A stretch of DNA of 64,000 bases from contig JAGTXO010000006.1 in assembly GCA_019448385.1 (NCBI GenBank), positions 496,001 through 560,000 of the forward strand, read 5' to 3'. This DNA comes from Diacronema lutheri (taxonomy: Eukaryota > Haptophyta > Pavlovophyceae > Pavlovales > Pavlovaceae). Positions 20,489-29,472 of the stretch are shown in pieces. A program made the position numbers and the translations under genes. The notes below the pieces were generated by a model. It was given only the letters and a program-made list of their open reading frames with translations. It ran no database searches and was not told where the DNA came from. Position 1 is the stretch's first letter, and each line of letters opens with the position of its first letter.

Positions 20489-22098
20489 ATGTCGATGTCG
20501 AGCATCGTGCTCGCGGGCCTGGCGGCCGCGTTGGCGGGCGCCATCGCGCAGGACGCGAGCGCGGTGGCGACGCTTGCGGCGGCGCTGGGCAAGGTAAGCC
20601 CACCTACGCTCTACGCTCTCGCCGCCTTTGTCGCGGTGGTCGTCCTCTTCCTCGTCACGCTGCCGAAGGGCGGCGGCGCGGACCCGGCGGCGCCCAGCTT
20701 GGCGTGCCCCGCGACGGCGTGGCCGGCGGGCAAGCCGGTCATGACGGACCCGCAAACGTACCCTACGTACGACCTGAACGATCCGAAGGGCTCCTTCTCC
20801 GCCGTCAACCAGATGCTCATCGCCGAGATGTGCAGCGAGCTCGGCCCCGGCTACGAGCTGCCGCCGCCCGAGGTCGAGTGGGTGCGCAAGATGCTCGACT
20901 ACAATGTGTGCGGCGGTAAGATGAACCGTGGGCTGATGGTTGTCGAGTCGGGCCGTGAGATCTTCAAGGCGACGGGCAAGCCGCTCACCAATGAGTTGCT
21001 CGTCAAGTTCGCCATCCTAGGCTGGTGCATCGAGTGGCTGCAGGCGTGGCTCCTCGTCGCCGACGACTTCATGGATGATTCGCAGACGCGCAGGGGCCAG
21101 ATGTGCTGGTACCTTCAGCCGCACGTCAAAAAGATTGCGCTCAACGACGCTTTCATGATCGAGATGCTCATCTTCAAGGCGCGCGCACGCGGTTTGCGCA
21201 CGGGCGCACGCGGCCGCCGTGGCGCACGCGACAGCTCCGCCGCGCCCGCCCGCCCCCACGCCGCGCTCGCACGCTGCGCTCACATCGCCCCTCCTGCTGC
21301 CGTGCGCAGATCCTGAAGCGCCACTTTGGCGACGCGCCCTACTATGTGCAGCTGCTTGACCTCATGCTCGAGACGAGCTTTCAAACCGAGTGTGGCCAGC
21401 TGCTCGACACACTCTGCATGAACCTCGACCTGCCCGACTTCACGCTTGAGCGCTGGACCTCCATCGTCAAGTACAAGACTGCATTCTACTCGTTCTACCT
21501 ACCCGTCGCGATGGGCATGATCGTGGCCGGCATCAGCGACAAAGCCGAGTTCGATGCTGCTCGTGACATCTTGTTGATCATGGGCATCTACTTCCAGGTG
21601 CGCGCGCGACGCGGTGCCGGCAACGCGCGGCGCCTCGCCGCTCGCCGCTGGGACGTGCGCGGACGGGCAAAGCGCCGGTGAGCTGGGCGCTCATCCCGCC
21701 GACGCGCTGCCGCCCGCCCGTGCGCGCCGTCGCGCGCCGATACGCAGGCACAGGACGACTATCTCGACTGCTTCGGCACTCCCGAGCAGATTGGAAAGGT
21801 GGGTACTGATATCCAGGACAAAAAGTGCGGTTGGCTTTTTGCCAACGCGTACCACCAGGGCCTGTGCACGCCCGAGCAGAAGGCGCTGCTCGAGCGCACG
21901 TACGGGAAGTGCAAGGTCTTCTCGCCCGAGGAGGCGGCGATCAAGGAGCTCTATAAGGCAATCAAGCTGCCCGAGATTTACGAAAAGTACGAGCAGGACT
22001 CCTACGACCGCATCATGCGCCTGAGGGGCACGACCAAGCAGGTGCCGTGGCCCGTATTTGAGATCTTCCTGAAGAAGATCTACAAGCGCTCCAAGTAA
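20489..22098 (+). CDS. FPPS: Farnesyl diphosphate synthase-type prenyltransferase with N-terminal membrane segments
   Basis: Condenses DMAPP/GPP with IPP to FPP for sterol and isoprenoid synthesis. First Asp-rich motif: WLLVADDFMDDSQTRRG; second: QDDYLDCFGTPEQIGK; also the KTAFYSFYLPVA segment and a C-terminal KIYKRSK basic end. Exons 20489-21178, 21310-21597 and 21748-22098 are all phase 0, giving 442 residues, about 90 more than soluble FPPS. The excess is an N-terminus with two hydrophobic stretches (SSIVLAGLAAALAGAIA and YALAAFVAVVVLFLVTLP), suggesting membrane anchoring. The first intron uses a GC donor (AAG|GCGCGC). Residues 4 and 5 before the first Asp are Leu and Trp instead of the usual Phe-Phe of eukaryotic FPPS, so product length should be checked. 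Confidence 0.93.
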
Positions 22099-22182
22099 TG
22101 ACTTCAAGGGCGCGAGCCCGCCCCGACAGGCCGGGGGGCGGAGGAAAGGGCTTGCGGTACCCTTGTGAAAGAGCTCACCACT

Positions 22183-23877
22183 CTAAAAGCGCACCATAGG
22201 CGCGGCGGTGCCGCGCGTGAAGGCGCCACCGCCAGCAGCGGCCGTCTTGGCCGAGATTGCGTTGCCCGCCGCGAGCGGCGCCTGGTCAACTTTGATGATC
22301 ATGCCCGCGCGGTTCTGGAAGAGGGGCATCCAACCGAGCGCGCGATCCATTGCGCCGTCGACCGCGCCCTGCCACGCGGTCGGCATGAGCGAACCGAAGA
22401 CAAACGCGCCGAGCGCGAGGAGCATCGCCCAGGTCGCCGTGTCGAGCTCGTAGAGCAAGAAGCCGTCGCCGTCACCACCTCTGGCCGTGTCGTTGCGCGC
22501 GACGAGGAAAAGCACCGTGTACGACGCGGCGCCGGTGAACATTGAGAAGCCCGCGCCGACCGCGGTTGCGCGGCTCCAGTACAGGCCAAACGTGAGCGGC
22601 CAGAAGAGCCCAACCATCAGCCAGACGGACGATATGTTGACAAAGTCGGAGATGCGCTCGCCGGTGAATGTGAAGGCGTAGGCGCACGTCGCGAACACGA
22701 CGGTCGCGATGCGGCTCATCAGCAGCAACTTTGAGTCGGGCACGCTCGGAAGCGCCGGGCGCACAATGTTGACGGTGAGGAGAACGCCGGCACCCAGCAT
22801 CGTGCCAGACGCGGTCGAGAGGATGGCGCTCACGAGCGCGGCGTAGAAGACGACGCGGACGCCGGGCGAGACGAGTGCGTTGAGCGTGTCCAGGATGATC
22901 CCTTCGTCCAGCTCGCTGATATCGACGCCTTCGCAGCCGAGCGCGTCGCCGGCGCAGTTGTCCGCATTGTACTTTGCGCGCGCAATCATCCCAAAGTAGA
23001 GCGGCATTTGCGCGGCCATGATGTACGCAACGCCGGCGACGAGCGCGCCAAAACGCGCGTGCTGTGCGTTCATCGCCGAATTCATGCGCTCGTAGATATC
23101 TTGCGATGGGACCGAGCCGATCCCAAGATATGCCCAGAGAGCGAAGTGGTTGAGCCATGCCTTCGCGCGGTCGGCGAGCTCCGGGTCGGGTGCCATCGTC
23201 TCGTCAAAGCGCGTGTACGCCTCGGCCCAGCCCGTCTGCGTGCGCCCGCCCACCTCCACGGTCATCACGATGAGGCACACCACGATCACGACGCTCTCGA
23301 GGCACTCGGTCCACGCCACCGCGTACATGCCTCCCCGAAAAGTGTACACCATGATGATCGCCGTGCAAATGAGGCTGCCGACCTCCTTGGGCACGCCCCA
23401 CGTGCGCGACGTGACGACGCCGAGGCCGATGATCTGACCCGCAGTCCACAGCAGGTATCCGATCGTGTTGATCACCGCGGAGAAGACGCCGAGCTTTGGG
23501 CCATACCGCTCGCAGTAAAAGTCGGAGAGCGTCAGGTTGTTGGTGTTGTAGAGCGGCATCGCGTAGAAGAGGCCATACACGATGAGGCACAGTGCGGCGC
23601 CGTATGGGTCGGCAACAACGTCACCGCTCAGCCCGGTCGCCGCCATGTTGTACGACGCGCCGAGCGTCGTCTCGGCGCCGAAGAACATGGCAAACATCGA
23701 GGTCACGACGACGAAGAAGGGAAGGCGGCGGCCGGCGAGAACAAAGTCGGTGATGGTTCGCGTGTTGCGCGCGGCGTATAACCCAACGGCCAGGTTGAGC
23801 GCCAGGTACGGGATCATGAACGAGATGACGGGCACATCAAGCGTGTCCCGCGCGCCATCTCTCGCGCCCTCCGACAT
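22183..23877 (-). CDS. Sodium/solute symporter family (SSS) transporter
   Basis: A 564-residue polytopic protein with 12-13 membrane segments and SSS hallmarks: TITDFVLAGRRLPFF near residue 40, AMFFGAETTLGASY, the LSDFYCERYGPKLG loop, YTFRGGMYAVAWTE in the fifth-sixth helix region, SVPSQDIYERMNSA, and ALVSAILSTASGTMLGAG, the conserved Na2-site helix with Ser-Thr. It is closest in feel to the choline/proline branch, but the substrate cannot be fixed. No intron. The C-terminus is Ala/Gly-rich. Confidence 0.9.
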   Translation of the reverse strand: MSEGARDGARDTLDVPVISFMIPYLALNLAVGLYAARNTRTITDFVLAGRRLPFFVVVTSMFAMFFGAETTLGASYNMAATGLSGDVVADPYGAALCLIVYGLFYAMPLYNTNNLTLSDFYCERYGPKLGVFSAVINTIGYLLWTAGQIIGLGVVTSRTWGVPKEVGSLICTAIIMVYTFRGGMYAVAWTECLESVVIVVCLIVMTVEVGGRTQTGWAEAYTRFDETMAPDPELADRAKAWLNHFALWAYLGIGSVPSQDIYERMNSAMNAQHARFGALVAGVAYIMAAQMPLYFGMIARAKYNADNCAGDALGCEGVDISELDEGIILDTLNALVSPGVRVVFYAALVSAILSTASGTMLGAGVLLTVNIVRPALPSVPDSKLLLMSRIATVVFATCAYAFTFTGERISDFVNISSVWLMVGLFWPLTFGLYWSRATAVGAGFSMFTGAASYTVLFLVARNDTARGGDGDGFLLYELDTATWAMLLALGAFVFGSLMPTAWQGAVDGAMDRALGWMPLFQNRAGMIIKVDQAPLAAGNAISAKTAAAGGGAFTRGTAAPMVRF

Positions 23878-24034
23878 CGCGCCTTTTCACCGCGAGACAA
23901 GACGACAAAGGTAAGTTTTCGGGTTTCCTTTGCAAGCATGGCGTTGACGAAGTAGAGCGTCGGAAAAATCCGCCATCCTTCTCTTTTCCGGCTCGCGAGC
24001 GTTGGAAGTCGGAAGGCCGTCACGTCCCTGGAGC
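23878..24034. promoter_or_regulatory. Divergent promoter region, symporter / ferric reductase
   Basis: 157 bp lie between the two start codons, less GC-rich than the flanks, with pyrimidine-rich stretches on both sides. No clear TATA element or repeated site is seen. Confidence 0.4.
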
Positions 24035-27000
24035 ATGTCGAGCCTCCGCGCCGCAGCCGCGCTCGCCGCGCACGAGCCAGGCGCAACGAGCGCGCCCCGA
24101 CTCGGCGCGTACGCGACGCTTACATACACCGCCGTGCGCAACTACATTGAGGAATCCGAGCGGCGTGCGTGGGCGCTCCGGGCGCTCGGCTCGCTGCTCG
24201 CTCACCGCGTCACGATCCAGGTTGTGCTCTCGCACACACTCGCGACGCTGCTCGTCTTCTCGCACTTCTTCCTGGTCAAGTGGACCGAGCGGCGCGCTGC
24301 ACTGCCACCCGCCGCGCCCTTCTATTGGATGCAGCGCATCGTGCCGGCGGTCGAGTTTGGCGCGATGCACACGACGCTCTTTCAGATGGCGCTGCTGCCC
24401 ATCAGCATGTGCCGCCACCTCATCACAGTGAGCGGGCTGGGCAATACGGCGTGGGCGCACTTCTTGCACATTCATCTCGGCTACGCGGTCCTTATCACGC
24501 TCGTGCTCGCGTCGGCGCAGTTCATCGCCTTTTTCGGCGTCATGTGCCAGGGCGGCGTGCAGCCAGCGTGCGCGCGCTTGCTGTGCCGCGCCCAGCAACC
24601 TGCGCGCGCGCACGACGCGTCACACCCCTCCCCGTTGCCCTGCGCTGCGTGTGCGCAGCTGCGCCAAGCTCATTTCGGAGATCATGATCACGGGGTACGC
24701 GCTGCTCTTCCTCACGCTCGTCATCCTCGTGACGGGCTATCTGCGCCACTCGAAGGGCTTCTCGTATCGCGCCTTTTACGTCGTGCACCATCTCTTCATC
24801 GTCTTCTACGTCGGCTCGGTCGCGCACACGATGGACGACGAGTTTCGCAATGGCAAGCAGCGCTCGCAGGCCTTCCGCTGGATTGCCGCGTCGGCCATCG
24901 TGTACTTTGGTGACCGTCTCTACCGCAACCTCTCGGCGGGGTGGACGTCGCCTAAGGCCGCGCCGATCGTCGGCATCACCGCCGAGCACTTCACGCTCGA
25001 TGTGCGTCTCGACCGTCCGTTCAAGGTGAGTGCGGGTGAGTGGGCACACGTCTCTGCGCCCGCGCTCGACGGCATCGTCGCGCACCCGTTCTCGGTCTCG
25101 CAGGGCGCGACGCTCTACGATGTCGTCTTCGTCATCAGCCGGCCGACGCGCACCGCCGGCGCCGACGAGCGCGCGCACGCCGAGCGCACGTGGCGCTCGC
25201 GCCTGCTCTGCGCGCTCACCGCCGCTCCCGACGCGGCCGCGGTCGACAAGCTCGCAAAGTCAGCGCCGCCGCTGCCGGTCGCGCCCGCGCCGCCCGCGCG
25301 CGCGGCCGCCAAGTCGCGCATTTCAATGAGCGCGCCGTTCAGCCTCTTTGGCGGCGGCCCGCCGGCGCACGTGCAGGCCGCGTCCGCGTCGGCCGACGGT
25401 GCGGACGCGGCCAAGGCGCGCCGCGTCGGCGTGCGCTACCTAGCTGGCGAGCCGGTACGTCTCAAGGTGATGGGCCCATACTCGTCGTCGTTCCCGCCAA
25501 TCGGCCTCGCCGACCAGGTCGTGTGCATCGGCCTCGGCTCGGGTTGCGTCGCGATGCTCTCCGTCTTCTTGCGCGCGGCGGCCAAAGTCGTCGAGTCGGC
25601 CGGGCACGTGCGCGTGACGACGCAGCCGCGCTCCGCCTACGAATGGGCGGACGCGGTGCTGCGCAAGGTGCACCGCCGCCGACGCGCGCACAAGCTCGCG
25701 GCCGACAACCTCTCGCTCGCCGACGGAGAGCGATGGCGGCGCGCGACCGAGACGGGTAAGTTTGCGGGCGATGCCGCAGCCGAGCTCCCGTCCGCAAACC
25801 AGCGCGCCGAGCCCGAGGGGCGCGCGCGCGTGCACGGCGGCGTCGCGCTCTCAACGTACGGGCAGTCGCTGCGTGCGCGCTGCGATTCGGTGCGCGCGCT
25901 GCTGCTCGGCGAAATGGCGCGTCTCGCCTTCGTCGCCGTCAGCCTCATCGGCGCAGGCCTCGCCCTCTCGTTCCAGACGCAGCCGCTCGTCGGTGGCTCG
26001 ACCGTCAGCCTGGGCTGCGCCGCGCCGGAGAGCGTTGCGTACGGGCTCGCGATGCCCGTCGTCTTCTACGCGAACGCGGCCATCCAGCTCCTCTTCTTCG
26101 CGCGCACTGTCAGGCGCGCAATGGAGGGCCAGTGGGCGCGCCTCTTTCGCGCGCGCGCCGCGCCGGCCGGCGCTGCGGGCGACGACGCGCCGCGGCTGCT
26201 CATCACCGACTACACCGTCGTGCTCGACGTGGCGGTGCGCGCGCGCGCGCCGTCGAGTGCGCGCGCACGGCCGCCTGCGTGCGACCCGCTCACAGCCTTC
26301 CGCCCGCGTGTGCGCCGCCCTCCTGCGCGCCGCCCGCCTGCCCGCCGCCCTTCGCCTGCCCGCAGTACTCGGCGGTGACGGTCGGCGTGCACCTGCTCAT
26401 CGCCTTTGGCGCGCTCCCGCCGCTGCAGCTCGACTGGGCGCTGGCGTGGGCGCTGCTCCTGCTCGTCGTGCCCGCGCGGATGATGATGTCGACGGCGGGC
26501 TCCAATGCCGCCGCGCAGCCGCTCGGCCTCACGTTGGCCGCGCCCGGCCGCACGCACGCGGCGCCGTCCGACGGCGAATCACTCGCGTCGCTGCAGCGCG
26601 CGCACGCCATCTGGGTCGTGCGCGACCTCTCGTCGGCGCAGTCCGTCGTCGACCTGCTCGCGCGCGGGCTGTGCCCGCTCCTTCTCGCCGCGCCCGCTGA
26701 CATTGCGCGCCGCTCAACGCAGCGGCTGTGCGCGACGATCTACGTCACGTCGCCCGGCATCGCGGGCATGGCGACGGCCGGCACGGAGGCCGAGCGCGGC
26801 GCGCAGCTGCAGGCGCTGCTGCACGTGCCCCCCGAGCTGCTCGCCATCGTGCGCGTGTGCAGTGGCCGTCCTGACTTTTCCAGCCGCCTCTCCTCCCTCG
26901 AGCTGCTCAACGGCCTCGAGATCCTTGACGCGGACGGCGTGCACGGCGCCGATTCGCCGCTTTCGGGCGCGCCCCGCCCGCATGTGCTCACGCGCGTCTA

Positions 27001-27580
27001 CTTTTGCGGCAACAGCATCGTGCACACCGAGCTCGCGCAGGTCGCGGCGCGCGAGAACGTGATCAGCGCGCTCGCCGAGCTGCGCCATCATATCGCCTTC
27101 TCGGGCGAGTCCTTCTCGGCGGGCCAGACTTCATACCAAGCACGCGAGCGCGCGCCCGTCGCGACGCTCGCGTCCAGCGGCAAGGGGCGGCTGCCATCGT
27201 TCATTTACTCAACGGATGCGTCTGCAAGCGCGATGGCGACCGCGGCCAAGGTGCAGCGCGGCGCGCCGAGCGAGTCCGGTGCGTCCGTCTCGTCTCTGTC
27301 GGTTTCGCTCTCGGGCGCGGCGTCCTCGACCATGTCGGTCATCTCGGGCGTCCTCGGCGGCGGCAAGGCCAAGGGCGGCAGCAGCTCGTCGGCGCAGCTC
27401 GGCGCGGTGCGCGTCGGGCACGGCGGCACGGCGGCCGACGGCGGCGTGCGCAGCCGCCGGAGCAGCAACAAAGAACGGCGCAGCGGCGCCGACTTAGCGG
27501 GCGCGCGCCACGAGCACGTGTCGCGCAACGGGGGGCGCGCCAGCCGGCGCGGCTCGCGGACGGACGGCTCCATCGTGTGA
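24035..27580 (+). CDS. Ferric reductase/NADPH oxidase-like flavocytochrome (1107 aa)
   Basis: A membrane reductase passing electrons from NAD(P)H through FAD and haems across the membrane. The N-terminal ferric-reductase membrane domain has His pairs (RHLITVS and AHFLHIHLGYAVL on one side, VVHHLFIVFYVGSVAH on the other). The FAD-binding motif HPFSVSQ is at about 25083. IGLGSGCVAMLSVFL at about 25527 begins the nucleotide-binding half, and YFCGN near 27000 fits its C-terminal CG motif. Between these last two lie several extra hydrophobic helices (25910-26110 and 26370-26480). The last about 180 residues are Ser/Gly/Arg-rich. Exons: 24035-24567, 24659-26234, 26366-27580; phases 2 and 0 close exactly. 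Whether it reduces metals or makes superoxide cannot be told. Confidence 0.85.
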
Positions 27581-27777
27581 GCTGCGCGGCGTGTGGTACG
27601 CGCGCGGCGTGCGCGGCACACAGCTCGATCAATAGCGCGTGTGCATGGATGGAGGGATGGCCAAGCCCACGCGTTGGGCATGGATAGGGGGGGGGAGGGG
27701 GGAAGGGGGCTGGGGGCTGGCGTTGAGGGCTCACGCAGCGGCACCCTTGCCGCGCGTCCAGCTCACGCCATGCGGAT

Positions 27778-27826
27778 GGAGCCTGCATGCCTCGCTCGCT
27801 CTTTGAAGGCGAGGCATGCAGGCTCC
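27778..27826. terminator. Perfect 18-bp inverted repeat (hairpin) in a convergent 3' region
   Basis: GGAGCCTGCATGCCTCGC at 27778-27795 pairs without mismatch with 27809-27826 around a 13-base loop. It lies in the 402-bp spacer between the stops of the ferric reductase (27580) and the LanC-like gene (27983), so it would be in either gene's 3' UTR. Eukaryotic genes do not need hairpin terminators; it could be a 3'-end or stability element or a small inverted-repeat relic. The rest of 27581-27982 shows only a G-run near 27690. Confidence 0.6.
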
Positions 27827-27982
27827 GTGCTTCCGTTTCGACTTCGAAAAATTGTGAGCGATTGTAGAGACAGTCAGAACTCAGAACTTGCATTGATGAT
27901 GAGAACGCGGTGCAGCGTCGAGGACGCGCAGCGGTGCAAACGGCGCCCGACGCGCGAAAGCAATTCGCCGCGCCGCGCGCAG

Positions 27983-29320
27983 TCACGCGTCGCACTCGAA
28001 GAATGGGAAGCGCGCGCACGCAGGGTCGTCTGCACCGAGCGCGGCGAGGAAAGCGATGGCGCCCGCCTCGCCTTCAAAAAGCGAGTACGGGTGGTCGGGC
28101 GTCCGGCTCGCCGCGCGTACGGACGCGCTTCCGATCGCCTGCGCAAACTGGCACGCGCGCACGAGCCAGATCGGATCGCGTGTGAGCCGCAAGAGCGCGA
28201 GCATCGCAAAGCCGTTCCCGCCGAGTCCATGGCACAGCCCCGGCCCCTTGCGCAGCACGCCGCGCTCGAAGCTGAGCTCGCCAAAGCGCACCGCCGCCGC
28301 GCCAAAGCGCTCGACCCCGAGCTCGCGCGCGGCGAAGGCGAAGACGATCGCGGCGCCCGGTGCGCCGTGGCACCATGCCACGAGCTCGCTTGGTTCATGG
28401 CGCCGGGCGGCGCGCTCGTCGACGCGTGCGGGCAGGTTGCCAAGCGCGTCGAGCTGCGTGAGCAGCCAGTCGAGCGTCTCAACGGTCGCGTCGATGACCT
28501 GCGTGGCGAGCGCGCCGAGCTGCGGCGTCGCCGTGGACGGGCTTGCGCGCGCGCTACGCAGCCAGCAGACGAGTGCATGCACGACGCCGAGCAGCCCATG
28601 CGCCGCACCGAGGTAGTGCGCGCCGTGCCAGCGGTAGAGCAGCGGCGGCTCGACATGGCCGCTCGCTGCGGGCGGGTGCGTGCCCGCGGCAAGCGCCGTG
28701 CTCGCCTGCGCGCGCCCGCGCTCGAGCAGGTGCTGCGCGAGCCGGGAGGCGAGCCAGCTGAGCTGCTCGGCCGCCAACGAGCCGGGCTCGGCGTGAGGCT
28801 GGAGCACCAGACAACCGATGAGCAGGCCGGCGCGACCATAGAGGACGTCGTCATCAAAGTCCTTGTCGCGGTCGACCAACGCGGAGAGCGCGACGAATCG
28901 CTCGATCGGGCCACCGTCCGACGACGCCTCGATGGGCCGGAGCAGCGCGCGCACGACGAGCGCGCCGCTCTCGCCGCACAGCAGGCTCGGCATGCCGCGC
29001 TCGTGGTCGTCCGCGGCACCGAGGTCGAACAGGTCGGCCGCGGCGCTTGCGAGGCGTGGATCCGACAGCGTGCGCGACGCGGCGTCCAACGCAAACGCCA
29101 TGCCTGCGAGGCCGACATAGACGTTGCGCCCGAGCGGCGTGCACGACGCGGCGCGCTGGCGCACGAGCCACGCCTCCTCGCTGAGGAGCGTGCGCACCTC
29201 GGCGCGCGCAGCGGCAGAGAGCTGTGAGCCGTCGAGTACCTGCTGCGCGCTGAGCGGCTGCTGCGGCACGCAGCGCGCCTGGAGGCGCGCGGTCGCCTCG
29301 GCGGCGCCCTCCGCGCGCAT
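27983..29320 (-). CDS. LANCL: LanC-like protein (LANCL family)
   Basis: A 445-residue alpha/alpha-barrel zinc protein. Motifs: GLAGMAFALD with LLCGESGALVV (GxxG repeats), DDDVLYGRAGLLIGCL, AHYLGAAHGLLGVVHAL, then the zinc ligands in WCHGAPG (about residue 314) and LCHGLGGNGFA (about 360), and the family ending RTPDHPYSLFEGEAG...FP. Animal LANCLs add glutathione to dehydroamino acids in damaged proteins; a similar role is likely since all zinc ligands are present. There is no intron. It is tandem with and just downstream of CAP-D3 on the same strand. Confidence 0.93.
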   Translation of the reverse strand: MRAEGAAEATARLQARCVPQQPLSAQQVLDGSQLSAAARAEVRTLLSEEAWLVRQRAASCTPLGRNVYVGLAGMAFALDAASRTLSDPRLASAAADLFDLGAADDHERGMPSLLCGESGALVVRALLRPIEASSDGGPIERFVALSALVDRDKDFDDDVLYGRAGLLIGCLVLQPHAEPGSLAAEQLSWLASRLAQHLLERGRAQASTALAAGTHPPAASGHVEPPLLYRWHGAHYLGAAHGLLGVVHALVCWLRSARASPSTATPQLGALATQVIDATVETLDWLLTQLDALGNLPARVDERAARRHEPSELVAWCHGAPGAAIVFAFAARELGVERFGAAAVRFGELSFERGVLRKGPGLCHGLGGNGFAMLALLRLTRDPIWLVRACQFAQAIGSASVRAASRTPDHPYSLFEGEAGAIAFLAALGADDPACARFPFFECDA

Positions 29321-29472
29321 GGCCGATTCGGACGGCCGGCCGCAATCGACGGGACGGACCCTGTGGTCTACTGGAGTGTGTGCCTGTGTGACTTGCGTGA
29401 CCGCAGACTGCGCTCACGCAAGCAAGAAATATGCCGCTCCCGCCTCTGGGCGGGACCAAGGAGCGCTGCCGC

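Noticed and set aside
19614-20597. Alternative plus-strand ORF overlapping the RCC1 and FPPS genes
   Set aside because: It is Arg/Ala/Pro-rich without motifs and in the wrong frame relative to the two well-supported genes.
27778-27826. Bacterial rho-independent terminator
   Set aside because: There is no T-run after the stem and the context is eukaryotic; it is kept only as an unexplained hairpin.
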